Below are positions 55,361 through 63,833 of a DNA stretch of 64,000 nucleotides, piece after piece. Made by a program: the position numbers and the translations under genes. The stretch is from Bradyrhizobium sp. 190. Lineage in GTDB: Bacteria > Pseudomonadota > Alphaproteobacteria > Rhizobiales > Xanthobacteraceae. Under the pieces are notes generated by a model. That model ran no database searches. It saw only the letters and a program-made list of their open reading frames with translations, and was not told where the DNA came from. How positions within the stretch are numbered: position 1 is the first letter of the stretch; every line of letters begins with the position of its first letter. The stretch is from assembly GCF_023073415.1 (NCBI RefSeq), contig NZ_JADPJL010000008.1:496001-560000 (forward strand). The letters run 5' to 3'.

Positions 55361-56548
55361 CTATGACGCACGGTTGAGAAAGATCGGCAGACCTCGCTTA
55401 TTGCCGTAGATGGGGCGATATCGCTCCGTGTTGTACGTGCTGGCGACGTCCAATTTGCGCGGCCCGAGCTTGGCGTCAGGGATGGGCACGAGGTCGTAGC
55501 GTCCCTCCACCAACGCCGACATGAGGCCGGTCTTGCCTTCCAGGATGGCATCGTATGCCATGTTACCGAAAGTCAGGGCCACGAGCTTGTCCATGAAGTC
55601 CGGGTTGCCAGATCGCAGGTCGTAGGTGAGGTCAGACGTGATCGTCTCCTCGCCGACGCGCCGCTTGATCTCGTCGGCGAACGATTCCGCCACGCTTGCC
55701 TTCTTGCGATGGCCATAGGCATCGGGCTCACCGTATTCCTGCACCTCGTAGCCCTCCCACGCGGCGCCCTCGCTGAGCACGACCAGCGCGTAGTTGCTTG
55801 GGTTGGCGCGCTTGTCCTCCAGGAGCAGCTGGGTCAGCTTGTCGAGATCGACCTTGTACTCCGGTATGACGCACCGTATCGAGGTGGCGTACGCGGTGTA
55901 GAGTGCCGTAAATCCGGCATCGCGGCCAAAGACGCGGAAAATGCCGATTCGCTCGTGCGATCCGACGGTGGTGCGCTGCCGCTGGATGGCGTCGCTGGCG
56001 CGGGTGATCGCGGTCGAGAAGCCGATGCAGTACTCGGTGTTGCGGACGTCGTTGTCCATGGTCTTCGGGATGGCGATGATCTTGACGCCGAGGTCGTTGA
56101 GCTTGGCTGCGTAACTGAGCGTGTCGTCGCCGCCGATGGCGATCAGATGTTCGATGCCGAGCCCCGAGAGGTTCGCCAGCACCTGGCCGGTGACGTCCCA
56201 CGTCCTGGTTGCGATGCCGCCCTTGGTGCTGAGCGAGGCTGGAAAGTCTTGGCCTGCGAGATGATCCGGCAGCTTCTTCATCCTGGACGGGTTGGTGCGA
56301 CTCGAGTGGAGCACGGTGCCGCCGCTCCGGTCTATGGTGCGCGTGTTGTCACGGTTCAGCGGGATGATGTAGTGGGACCTCGAGGCCGGGTCCTCGAGGT
56401 TCACGTGCGTGAGGGCCTCCCAACCACGACGGAGGCCGACGACCTCGATGTCGTTCTCGCTGCCGCGATATGTCACGCTCTTGATGACTGCGTTGAGACC
56501 GGGAACGTCGCCGCCGCCCGTGAGAATGCCGATGCGCCTTTTTGCCAT
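55361..56548 (-). CDS. Phosphofructokinase, predicted pyrophosphate-dependent
   Basis: A 395-aa phosphofructokinase family protein: GGGDVPGLN (11-19), GGDDT (139-143), PKTMDND (161-167), TRASDAIQ. In this family a Gly at the second position after GGD gives ATP use; here Asp142 (GGDD), together with Lys162 in PKT(I/M)DND, are the residues known to favour PPi. So it probably catalyses F6P + PPi to FBP + Pi reversibly. It lies 21 bp after the aldolase/phosphatase gene. Classical Bradyrhizobium glycolysis is thought to lack a PFK, so this is unusual. ATG 56548 has GAGGTGG upstream. Confidence 0.88.
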   Translation of the reverse strand: MAKRRIGILTGGGDVPGLNAVIKSVTYRGSENDIEVVGLRRGWEALTHVNLEDPASRSHYIIPLNRDNTRTIDRSGGTVLHSSRTNPSRMKKLPDHLAGQDFPASLSTKGGIATRTWDVTGQVLANLSGLGIEHLIAIGGDDTLSYAAKLNDLGVKIIAIPKTMDNDVRNTEYCIGFSTAITRASDAIQRQRTTVGSHERIGIFRVFGRDAGFTALYTAYATSIRCVIPEYKVDLDKLTQLLLEDKRANPSNYALVVLSEGAAWEGYEVQEYGEPDAYGHRKKASVAESFADEIKRRVGEETITSDLTYDLRSGNPDFMDKLVALTFGNMAYDAILEGKTGLMSALVEGRYDLVPIPDAKLGPRKLDVASTYNTERYRPIYGNKRGLPIFLNRAS

Positions 56549-56569
56549 ACCCACCTCGCAGGCGGTCCC

Positions 56570-57715
56570 TTACTCGGCCGCTTCCGGCTTGCGCTCCTCG
56601 CGCACTTGAAAGCGATCCAGCAGTGAGGACACGGTGTCGCGGAAGCCACCATACTCAAGCTCGGAATAGGGCAGCATCGCGGCGCCAGACCAGCCTTGGC
56701 TGCGCATCTCGATTGCCTTGCGCTGGGCGCGACGGCGGACCTCGTCCCACGCCGGGTTGTCGAAGAAATCGGTAAAGGACTCCGAAAAACGGCCGTCCTT
56801 GTCGATCGAAAAGCCGGTGCAGGAAACGATCGGCAGGCAGTACATGCCTGTCACCGGAGTGTTGAGCGGCACGGGCATCAGCGGCATCACGTGCGAGCCG
56901 CGCGCATCGCCGCCCACGAAGTGCGCCTTCGCGAACGGCGAGATGATCTCTTCCGGAGCCGGGAAAATCCCCTGGTTCCTGATGATCGCGACCGGATCGT
57001 CCTTACCAGTGTACTTGCCTGCGATCGCGTGAAGACGCTGCGCCGAAACGGCGACGGCGACCTCGCCATGGGTCCGGGAGACGATGCGATCTATGCCAAA
57101 GCGCTCGTTGTCGCGGAGCAGCGCGGCAATGTGGTAGCCATCCGCGGGCGCGTCGAGTTCGATCACGCTGTCGCCAGACGTGTTGTCCATGTCGATGACA
57201 TGGAAACGGAATCCCTTGATCATCGGGGGCAGCATCAGCCCGGCGCAATACATGGGATCGGCAAAGGCGAGGTAGAGCGGCAGGTTGTAGGCGCCGGGAC
57301 CGCATTTGTCGGCGGCGAACACCATGAAGGACTCCGCAGCTCTCGTGCCCGAGAGGCTGTGGTCGAAGCTGAGCTCGGCGACGCCCGGTCCGGCGCCGCG
57401 AACGTTTCCAGAAGGTGCGTCGACGAGAAGATCCTGGCCGGCGCCATAAAGCCCGGAGGTTTTCGCTACCGAGGTGGCCGCGAGGAACGCCTTCCAGGCG
57501 AGTTGATGCACCTCGGAGCTCCCTTCGCCCCGTGTGTGCGTCATGATGATCGCAATGTCGTCGCCGGTATGGCAGACGAAGCCGTCGATCAGCAGGCCAT
57601 CGCAGATCGCCTTCGCGACCTCGCCCTCGACAGCTGCCATCATGCGTGTAGACGGTTTCGTGTGGCCGCCGACGGAGCCTATGTCAGCCTTGATGACCGA
57701 AAGGGTGAGTCTCAT
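56570..57715 (-). CDS. Bifunctional fructose-1,6-bisphosphate aldolase/phosphatase (class V FBPase)
   Basis: A 381-aa enzyme that condenses triose phosphates to FBP and hydrolyses it to F6P. Known archaeal residues are conserved in order: Mg ligands Asp11, His18, Asp52, Asp53, Gln94 and Asp239-Asp240, the Schiff-base Lys238 with Tyr235 (KYTGKDD), and Tyr355 (ELEY). Since both Lys and Tyr are present, aldolase activity is likely. ATG at 57715 has GGAGG 8 nt upstream. First gene of a two-gene unit with the PPi-PFK. This class is best known from archaea and deep-branching bacteria, so transfer is plausible. Confidence 0.9.
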   Translation of the reverse strand: MRLTLSVIKADIGSVGGHTKPSTRMMAAVEGEVAKAICDGLLIDGFVCHTGDDIAIIMTHTRGEGSSEVHQLAWKAFLAATSVAKTSGLYGAGQDLLVDAPSGNVRGAGPGVAELSFDHSLSGTRAAESFMVFAADKCGPGAYNLPLYLAFADPMYCAGLMLPPMIKGFRFHVIDMDNTSGDSVIELDAPADGYHIAALLRDNERFGIDRIVSRTHGEVAVAVSAQRLHAIAGKYTGKDDPVAIIRNQGIFPAPEEIISPFAKAHFVGGDARGSHVMPLMPVPLNTPVTGMYCLPIVSCTGFSIDKDGRFSESFTDFFDNPAWDEVRRRAQRKAIEMRSQGWSGAAMLPYSELEYGGFRDTVSSLLDRFQVREERKPEAAE

Positions 57716-58048
57716 GAGCGTTTCCTCCGACCAGCGCAGCAAGGCGCCTCGGCGCTTGCTGCGCCGGGGCGCTGCTCATTCGCGAAAAAAGAACGTCTTA
57801 GGTTCCGTTAGGTTCCACGAGAGCCTTTCTCGAAGAGGTTCATCCGGTAGCCGGCATCATCGATCACCGTAAAGGTCATTCCAGAAGCGATAGGATAACT
57901 AGTTCATGCGCCGCCATTTGCTGCGGTGTACGAGTCCGCTATTTGGCACTTTTCGAAAGCGGGGCGGTTTCCGAAAGCGCACATCGGCCGATCAGTCCGA
58001 ATTAATGGGTTCACGTCATATGTTTCAGGTGACGCGGTCTACTGCATG
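57716..58048. other. Intergenic region upstream of the aldolase/phosphatase, including a decayed repeat
   Basis: The first about 260 bp contain a tandem 10-bp near-repeat TTAGGTTCC(G/A) at 57798-57817 and no supported gene. From about 57981 to 58048 the sequence resembles 61034-61100 (ACATCGG...TCTACTGC) and runs straight into the FAH gene fragment. The promoter of the two-gene module should lie here, but I cannot place it. Confidence 0.4.
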
Positions 58049-58230
58049 AACTCGTTGGTGAGTTCGCCGATGCCATCGATCGCAACCGTCACGGTGTTGA
58101 CCGGCTCCTTCATGACGCCGACGGACGTGCCGCAGGCGATCAGATCGCCGGGCAGGGGCGTCATGTCGTGGGAGATCTTGCTGACGAGCTCCTGCGCGCT
58201 GAAGATCATGTCTGATATGGGATAGTTCTG
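58049..58230 (-). pseudogene. Truncated copy of the 3' end of the FAH-family gene
   Basis: This 182-bp stretch is a close copy of 63055-63242, the 3' part of the intact FAH-family gene. On the minus strand it encodes [42 protein letters not shown]..., equal to the C-terminal 60 or so residues but lacking two codons (SVGVMK for SVGIGVMK). The 5' catalytic part is missing. It ends 1 bp before the stop of the Crp-like gene, marking a precise junction. Confidence 0.85.
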
Positions 58231-58231
58231 A

Positions 58232-58918
58232 CTATTCGTTCGGCTCTTCGTCTCTTTCCAGCTGCGGTTTTTCATATAAGACTGCGTTCAACAAAGAACG
58301 ATGCACCTCGATCTTTCCGTTATAGCTGATCAATCCAAGCTTGCGAAATTTGTTCAGAAAGTAACTCACCCGGGGGCGGGTCGTTCCGATCATCTCCGCC
58401 AAGGTTGCTTGATTGATCGAAGCATCGATTGGCGTTGGCTTTCCATTTTTTCCGAAATTGGCCAGCAGCAGAAGAAGGCGCGCGAGCCGCTTCTCGCTCG
58501 AATTGAATAGCTGGTCGATCAAATCTTCTTCAATGCGATTGCTCCGGGTCACCAGGTAAGCCACGAAAAGTTCTGAAAACCTTGGCTCCTTGCGGAGCGC
58601 CGCCAGCATCGCCTTCCGCGTTATTGAGGTGATAACGCACTCCTCCATCGCCCTCGCGGTTCCAACGCGGACCGCCTGGCCATTCAAACACCCCTCGCCG
58701 AAAAATTGCGCAGTCTCCAATATGCCGACGACTGCTTCTTTGCCCTGCTCGGAAACAACGGTGACCTTGACCTTGCCTGATTGGACATAAAAAATCCTAT
58801 CAGCCTCTTCGCCTTGGGCGAAGATGATCCGGCCTTTACGGTACTTCACTATCGCTTTGCCGGTCCCGACTTTGGCTAGAAAAACCTGAGGATCGAACGA
58901 TCGCTTTGCTGACTTCAC
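58232..58918 (-). CDS. Crp/Fnr-family transcriptional regulator
   Basis: A 228-aa regulator with a cyclic-nucleotide-binding-like beta-roll ([50 protein letters not shown]) and a C-terminal winged helix ([30 protein letters not shown]). The N-terminal Cys cluster of Fnr is absent, so it is not a 4Fe-4S oxygen sensor. Start GTG at 58918 follows AAGGAGG at 8 nt. A 16-bp perfect palindrome 50 bp upstream could be its operator. It runs in the same direction as the aldolase/phosphatase genes. Confidence 0.88.
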   Translation of the reverse strand: MKSAKRSFDPQVFLAKVGTGKAIVKYRKGRIIFAQGEEADRIFYVQSGKVKVTVVSEQGKEAVVGILETAQFFGEGCLNGQAVRVGTARAMEECVITSITRKAMLAALRKEPRFSELFVAYLVTRSNRIEEDLIDQLFNSSEKRLARLLLLLANFGKNGKPTPIDASINQATLAEMIGTTRPRVSYFLNKFRKLGLISYNGKIEVHRSLLNAVLYEKPQLERDEEPNE

Positions 58919-58968
58919 AAGCCCCTCCTTTGGACCAGCGATGCCTAAATATTAAAAATGGGGCGGTG

Positions 58969-58984
58969 TGGTCAATATTGACCA
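58969..58984. promoter_or_regulatory. 16-bp perfect palindrome upstream of the Crp-like gene
   Basis: TGGTCAATATTGACCA is fully symmetrical and lies 51 bp upstream of the Crp-like start. Its half-sites face opposite to the FixK/Fnr consensus (TTGA..TCAA), so the cognate protein is unknown; autoregulation by the adjacent regulator is the simplest idea. Confidence 0.5.
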
Positions 58985-59078
58985 GCGGACCAGTTTCCCA
59001 AGTGAGAAAATCAACCGGTCAGTAGCCGGTGTCCGGCAGCGTGTTGTGCACCCGCCTGATCCAAAAAGGGGTGCCCGC

Positions 59079-59318
59079 ATGCCCGGCTCTCATGCGTTAC
59101 CAACCGGCCCGCCGCTTAGCGTTATAGAGCGCCCGCGCTGTCAGCACTGCCAGACCCGCACGGTCCTGGCCCGCATTGCGCCCGGCCCAGCCGGGTACGA
59201 ACTCCGCACTTTCGCGTGCCCCAAGTGTGATCGTGCCCAGAGAACCCTGGTGGTCAGCGACCCCATGAGCGGTGACGCGAGAGGGTGGCTTGGCGGCGAG
59301 CTTAAATCCCCGGACTAG
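59079..59318 (+). CDS. Small zinc-ribbon-like protein (first of a tandem pair)
   Basis: A 79-aa protein with CQHC...22 residues...CPKC, a pattern for a Zn(Cys)4 ribbon. It ends GWLGGELKSPD, matched by DWFDGNLYSPK in the next protein, so the two are paralogues. ATG at 59079 follows AAAAAGGGG. Function unknown; the upstream open frame to 58968 is not needed. Confidence 0.6.
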   Translation: MPGSHALPTGPPLSVIERPRCQHCQTRTVLARIAPGPAGYELRTFACPKCDRAQRTLVVSDPMSGDARGWLGGELKSPD

Positions 59319-59346
59319 ATTTTGGCAATGTCATGGAAGATTAAGA

Positions 59347-59577
59347 ATGTCCGCTGAAGTAGCCCCCTCACCACCCCGGGTCCTATCAAGTTCGCGATGC
59401 GACCGTTGCTGCGGCGTTACCATGGTGCAGCGCATCACGCCTTCGCGAACGGGGTACGAGCATTGGACGCTGCGCTGCACACGCTGTGGCCACATCCAGC
59501 AGATGCAAGTTGTATCCAGCCCGTCGCAATCCGACCCTCTCGATTGGTTTGATGGCAATTTGTACTCACCGAAATGA
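59347..59577 (+). CDS. Small zinc-ribbon-like protein (second of a tandem pair)
   Basis: A 76-aa protein with CDRC and CTRC separated by the same 22 residues as in the preceding protein, and similar flanks (ITPSRTGYEHWTLRC versus IAPGPAGYELRTFAC). The stop overlaps the ATG of the next gene, so it is co-translated with it. Likely nucleic-acid or protein-binding; no experimental hint. Confidence 0.6.
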   Translation: MSAEVAPSPPRVLSSSRCDRCCGVTMVQRITPSRTGYEHWTLRCTRCGHIQQMQVVSSPSQSDPLDWFDGNLYSPK

Positions 59578-59777
59578 GGCCCGGCATGCGTAACAGAAAC
59601 AAGGTCGGCTATTTGACGCCGGACCATCTGGAAGAGCAGGCAGATGCGCGCGCCAGCGAGGCAAAGCAATTGCCTGAGGGAGAGGCGAGACAGAATGCGC
59701 TTCGCAACGCAGCACAGTTGAGGGTGTATGCCTCCATGAGGCGCGCATTCGCACCACAAACCGCCAAATCGAAATAG
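59574..59777 (+). CDS. Small hypothetical protein coupled to the zinc-ribbon gene
   Basis: A 67-aa basic helical protein (YLTPDHLEEQADARASEAKQLPEGEARQNALRNAAQLRVYASM). Its ATG at 59574 overlaps the preceding stop (ATGA); ATG at 59586 is also possible. Sequence type is common in Bradyrhizobium small genes. Function unknown. Confidence 0.6.
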   Translation: MRPGMRNRNKVGYLTPDHLEEQADARASEAKQLPEGEARQNALRNAAQLRVYASMRRAFAPQTAKSK

Positions 59778-59854
59778 GATCGGGAGAACTGCAGAATGCC
59801 GGATTTTGGCCCAGAGATGATCCAAATCCTGAATTCAGCACGGGTTACAGCACA

Positions 59855-60934
59855 ATGAGCGATGCACCTTCCGACGCGCGACGCTCCCTCCAGCGCAATT
59901 CTGTGAGAACCTCCATTGACGTGGATGCGGTCGCGAAGGCGGCTGGCGTCGTCCTTGATTTGCGTGATGAGGAACTGGCTTTCGAATTGCCCGGACGGTT
60001 GTTCGAACAACTGCCGTTTGCCGTTTATGTTTGTGACCGGGACGGGCTTGTTCTTCGATACAACCGCTGTGCTGCCGAATTATGGGGCCGGGCGCCCAAA
60101 CTCCGCGATTCGGATGAACGGTTTTGCGGATCGTATCGAATGTTCCGCCCCGACGGCAGTCTGCTCCTGCACCATCAATGCCCCATGGCAACTGTGCTCC
60201 GCACCGGCATTTCCGTGCGTGAACAGGAAGTACACATCGAGCGACCTGACGGGTCGCGCGGCATCGCGCTCGTTGACATCGAGGCAATCAAGAATAGCGA
60301 TGGAAACATTGTCGGCGCCGTCAACTGCTTCCAGGATGTAACGGAGCGCAAACGGAGCGAGGAGCAAATCGTCAATCTCGCGCGCGAGGCCGAGCATCGA
60401 ACAAAGAACATTTTGGCCACTGTGCTGGCGACGGTTCGTCTTTCTCATTCCGCTACGTCTGATAATCTCAAGCAACTGATCGAAGGGCGCATTGATGCGC
60501 TCGCAAAGGTCCATACGCTGTTCGTGGAATCCCGCTGGGCGGGAGCCGAGCTTCACCGCCTGGTCACGCAGGAGCTTATGGCTTACGGCGGAGAGAGTAA
60601 GGTGCGCGTGCGCATTGACGGCCCAGCCGTCATGCTGGAGCCGAGCATGGCTCAGACCACTGCAATCTCCTTGCATGAGCTCGCGACCAACGCGGCAAAA
60701 TACGGATCGCTATCGGCAACGCGTGGTCACGTTGAAATCACATGGCGCCTTACTGTAGACCGACGACTCATTTTGCGCTGGATCGAGTCGGGCGGACCGA
60801 CCGTTACGCCGCCCACGCACCGCGGGTTCGGCACACGCATTATGGAAAATATGATTGGCCAACTCAGGGGTGAGGTGCGTTTTGATTGGCGCGACCAAGG
60901 GCTCACGTGCGAGATCGCCCTGCCGCTCGCGTAG
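59855..60934 (+). CDS. HWE-family sensor histidine kinase with PAS domain
   Basis: A 359-aa soluble kinase. A PAS domain (about residues 50-170: LPFAVYVCDRDGLVLRYNRCAAELWG...NCFQDVTERKRSEEQI) precedes the HWE dimerisation motif EAEHRTKNILATV (His about 188) and the ATP domain (LHELATNAAKYGSLS, WIESGGP, GFGTRIMENMI). The Trp-x-Glu marker is WIE. PAS may bind flavin or another small ligand. No partner regulator gene is adjacent. Confidence 0.88.
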   Translation: MSDAPSDARRSLQRNSVRTSIDVDAVAKAAGVVLDLRDEELAFELPGRLFEQLPFAVYVCDRDGLVLRYNRCAAELWGRAPKLRDSDERFCGSYRMFRPDGSLLLHHQCPMATVLRTGISVREQEVHIERPDGSRGIALVDIEAIKNSDGNIVGAVNCFQDVTERKRSEEQIVNLAREAEHRTKNILATVLATVRLSHSATSDNLKQLIEGRIDALAKVHTLFVESRWAGAELHRLVTQELMAYGGESKVRVRIDGPAVMLEPSMAQTTAISLHELATNAAKYGSLSATRGHVEITWRLTVDRRLILRWIESGGPTVTPPTHRGFGTRIMENMIGQLRGEVRFDWRDQGLTCEIALPLA

Positions 60935-61033
60935 TCTTGCCGCTACGGGCGACGGCAAAGTGCCTGAGCTGGCAACGACAGCCACGGCGCGCGGCGGTCT
61001 ACGACTTGAGTCCCTAAATGCGCGCCAAAGCGG

Positions 61034-61122
61034 ACATCGGACGACCATTCCTAATTATTGGGTTCAGGCCGTAGGTTTCAGACGACGCCCTCTACTGCCT
61101 GAACTCGTTGGTCGGTTCGCCG
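61034..61122. repeat. Diverged copy of the flank plus first bases of the FAH 3' end
   Basis: About 89 bp that align with 57981-58070 (ACATCGG, AATTA, TGGGTTCA, TCTACTGC-TGAACTCGTTGG) at roughly three quarters identity by eye, including the first part of the FAH tail. After GTTCGCCG the match stops. The 60935-61155 gap has no gene. Confidence 0.55.
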
Positions 61123-61155
61123 CTTGCCCACGTCAACTGACGACATTTCAGAATC

Positions 61156-61347
61156 TCAATTCCGCGGCGCAACGCTGACTTCGCGAACCACCAGACAAAG
61201 GCTGATCGTACCCACGATGACGGGAAGTAATCCCATGAGTATCCAAGCCAAATGCGTGCCAGCGCCGATCGTGCCAGAAGCAATCCAAATTCCAAAGGCA
61301 ATGATACCTATTGAGATTGAGAAGGCAGGAATGTCGTGGCTTGTCAT
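61156..61347 (-). CDS. Small membrane protein, 63 aa
   Basis: Two hydrophobic spans (about residues 5-25 and 31-54). ATG at 61347 has GGAGAAGG about 5-8 nt upstream. No family recognised. It is co-directional with the beta-flower-like gene upstream, but the latter ends 26 bp away. Confidence 0.55.
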   Translation of the reverse strand: MTSHDIPAFSISIGIIAFGIWIASGTIGAGTHLAWILMGLLPVIVGTISLCLVVREVSVAPRN

Positions 61348-61373
61348 TCGCCTTCTCCTGATACGGCAGGGTT

Positions 61374-61592
61374 TCAAGAACTGCCTCTGGCGGGGAATAG
61401 CCTGTCAGTGGAACGATCGAGTCGCTTATCGGAGCCTTGCGCTGCGTTCAGATGACCGACCAGCTCGCCGGAAAGTCGATAAATATTGATGCCTCTTAGC
61501 TGATAAAGTTTTTGGCCCTTGAGGTCGAAGATGCCCGCGCCGTCCACCACCCCAACGTGGGTGCCGTTGCTATTGAAAATATTGCCGCTCAT
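61374..61592 (-). CDS. Beta-flower-domain-like small protein
   Basis: A 72-aa protein, MSGNIFNSNGTHVGVVDGAGIFDLKGQKLYQLRG..., with short repeated beta strands (NGTHVGVV, GIFDLKGQKLY, NIYRLSGELVGHL) as in the 4-fold beta-flower proteins common in Bradyrhizobium. Function not known. ATG at 61592 is preferred over 61667. The 514 bp to its right (61593-62106) contain no gene I can support. Confidence 0.55.
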   Translation of the reverse strand: MSGNIFNSNGTHVGVVDGAGIFDLKGQKLYQLRGINIYRLSGELVGHLNAAQGSDKRLDRSTDRLFPARGSS

Positions 61593-62106
61593 GACTGACC
61601 TCCAAGCGAGGGTCCGGAACCAAGCTGCGCTTGTCGGACCCAGATAGCGAGACAATTCGGACGCCACCCCGGATAGTTTGGGTGTATCCAGACGACCATC
61701 GTCAAAGCCAACGGAGGCAATTTAGCCCGGACGCCTCAATTCGCCGGTGAGAAGCTTTGTGACCTCCGGCAATTCAAGGGGGTCTGTTACATCGCCGTCG
61801 ACGCAATCGACCCAAGGCGGACAACCTATCAAGTCAACATCTCTGACTTATGGTTCGCCCGTTGCTGATGGTGTAGTTTGACACGCGTTGACGCACGCAA
61901 CGTCGTGACGCAGCTTCAATCTAGTTTCCACACGGACCCGCTTGGACCGGAAGCGAGGGAGGGATACTTCAAGTTCAATTTACCGGCCCAGGTGGCATCG
62001 ATTACATCAATCCGGCTGACGATCCGCGCAAACAGTAGCCGCCCGCATTGCAAGAGGCCGTCTCACGCGGACACTTGTCTGTCCAGCATTCGCAAGGGAG
62101 GATGTC

Positions 62107-62577
62107 ATGCAGTCTTCTCCAAAAGTAGTGAGCGCAGCACTTGCCCTGTGCATAGTGTTGCTATCGTTTGGCTCCAGCGCTTTGGTCGAGCCGAAAGCGG
62201 AGGTGGCGACGGCAACCTCGGCATGGGGGCAGGCTATTGGCGAAGGCGATCCCGAAAAGGTGTTGCCGCTCTATTCGGACGATGCCGTGCTCTGGGGTAC
62301 GCTGTCGCCGACCGTGCGCTCCGACCGGGCGGGGGTACGAGACTATTTCGTGGCTGCCTTCAAGGTTCTGCCCGGCCTCAAGGTCGCCTTTGGCGATCAG
62401 CTGATCCGCGTGTACGGGAATGCGGCGGTCAATACCGGCTACTATACGTTCTCCTATGTCAAGGATGGCGAGACGAAGAGCCTGCCCGCGCGCTACAGCT
62501 TCACCTACGTCAAGAACGGCGAGCGTTGGCTGATCGTCGACCACCATTCCTCGGCCATGCCTTCAACCCCGAGATAG
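62107..62577 (+). CDS. Exported SnoaL/CaMKII-association-like protein
   Basis: A 156-aa protein with a signal peptide (residues 1-25) and an NTF2-like fold: ATSAWGQAIGEGDPEKVLPLYSDDAVLWGTLSP, then beta strands (YTFSYVKDGETK, YSFTYVKNGERWLIVDHHSS). The pattern with a C-terminal HHSS fits the CaMKII_AD/SgcJ-like group. Role unknown. A ribosome site (GGGAGG) lies about 8 nt before ATG 62107. Confidence 0.75.
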   Translation: MQSSPKVVSAALALCIVLLSFGSSALVEPKAEVATATSAWGQAIGEGDPEKVLPLYSDDAVLWGTLSPTVRSDRAGVRDYFVAAFKVLPGLKVAFGDQLIRVYGNAAVNTGYYTFSYVKDGETKSLPARYSFTYVKNGERWLIVDHHSSAMPSTPR

Positions 62578-62801
62578 CCCACCAGATTGTCGAATGGTGA
62601 CACCCCGCCGCCCGAGCCAAGAGGGCCTACAAAAGCGGACGCTGAAAGCCGACCGGGGCCGCTGAGCTATCCAAATACGGCGGACCTAGGGCAAGGGACT
62701 TCATCTAGAAGACATTTTTTGTGGACAGTTTCACGACGCTGCTACCTGGCACCAGCGCGTTAAGTTACCTGATTCAGGGTAGGGACAACCCCGGAGTGAT
62801 C

Positions 62802-62909
62802 ATGACAACAGTGCAGGCCATTGCATTTGGGGCAATGCTAGCTTGGACTCCAGCGCTCATCGTTATGGCGTTCTTGTTGTGGGATGTTCCCGATCTTGAG
62901 GAAGACTAA
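62802..62909 (+). CDS. Very small membrane protein, 35 aa
   Basis: One hydrophobic span (AFGAMLAWTPALIVMAFLLWDV) and an acidic tail. GGAG lies 8 nt before ATG 62802; the frame extends to 62721 without a start signal. A T-run follows the stop (62916 on), perhaps part of a terminator. No family recognised. Confidence 0.45.
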   Translation: MTTVQAIAFGAMLAWTPALIVMAFLLWDVPDLEED

Positions 62910-63017
62910 CCTCGTTTTTTTTTGCTCGTAGGGTGCGCGGATGCTCCCGAGCCAGGCCCTTTGGCTGTTCATCAAAGCACGCATCCGCATCGAGCAGATT
63001 TGGCATAGGCTAGGAGC

Positions 63018-63833
63018 CTAGGACCGGTTTTTGGATAGGCCTCGCAAAAGCCTAAACTCGTTGGTCAGTTCGCCGATGCCGTCGATCGCAACCGTCACGG
63101 TGTTGACCGGCTCCTTCATCACGCCGATGCCCACCGATGTTCCGCAGGCGATCAGGTCGCCGGGCAGGAGCGTCATGTCGTGCGAGATCTTGCTGACGAG
63201 CTGCTGCGCGCTGAAGATCATGTCTGATATGGGATAGTTCTGGCGTTCGGCGCCGTTGAGGATGGTCCGCACCACGAGGCTTGCCGGATCGATGCCTGAC
63301 GTGATGACCGGGCCGAACGGCCCGTAGCCGTCAAAGCCCTTGGCGCGCGCCCATTGGGCGAAGGTCGCATCGCGGTTGAGAATGTCATTGGCGGTGACGT
63401 CGTTGACGCAGGTGTAGCCGAGGATGAAGTCGTCGGCGTCGTCAGGGGAAACGTTGGTGCAGGGCTTTCCGATGACGATGCCGAGTTCGCCCTCATAGGT
63501 GGTCTTGCCGTCATAGGAGACGGGACGTTCGATTACTGCGCCCGGCGCGGTGACGCTGGTGGTGGCTTTCAGGAGATACAGAGGCTCGGCCGGCTCCGGC
63601 TGTTGCAGCTTGGCGGCGAGCGCATGAAAATTGTTCCAGAGCGCGACGATCTTGGTCGGCTCTGTCGGCGCCAATAGCTCGACATCCCCAAGCGCCAGTA
63701 TTTGTCCGCTCGGCTTCGAGCTACCGAACACGTTGCCGTCATGCACGGCGATGCCGGATGGCGTGAGCGCGCCGAAGCCGGTTTCACCCTGGTAGCGGAA
63801 GCGAAGCCAGTGGGTGACGTTACGCTGCAGCAT
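63018..63833 (-). CDS. Fumarylacetoacetate hydrolase (FAH)-family protein
   Basis: A 271-aa enzyme of the FAH/HpcE fold that cleaves or decarboxylates beta-diketo acids. Metal-binding residues are in TTYEGELGIVIGK and GYTCVNDVTANDIL. ATG at 63833 overlaps the stop of the ketopantoate reductase-like gene upstream (TGATG). The last about 60 codons are duplicated at 58049-58230. Substrate, such as homoprotocatechuate or acylpyruvate, is not known. Confidence 0.85.
   Translation of the reverse strand: MLQRNVTHWLRFRYQGETGFGALTPSGIAVHDGNVFGSSKPSGQILALGDVELLAPTEPTKIVALWNNFHALAAKLQQPEPAEPLYLLKATTSVTAPGAVIERPVSYDGKTTYEGELGIVIGKPCTNVSPDDADDFILGYTCVNDVTANDILNRDATFAQWARAKGFDGYGPFGPVITSGIDPASLVVRTILNGAERQNYPISDMIFSAQQLVSKISHDMTLLPGDLIACGTSVGIGVMKEPVNTVTVAIDGIGELTNEFRLLRGLSKNRS

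Noticed and set aside
61878..62600. 240-aa plus-strand ORF overlapping the SnoaL-like gene
   Set aside because: Mostly out of frame with the signal-peptide-bearing 156-aa protein; the left third shows no domain.
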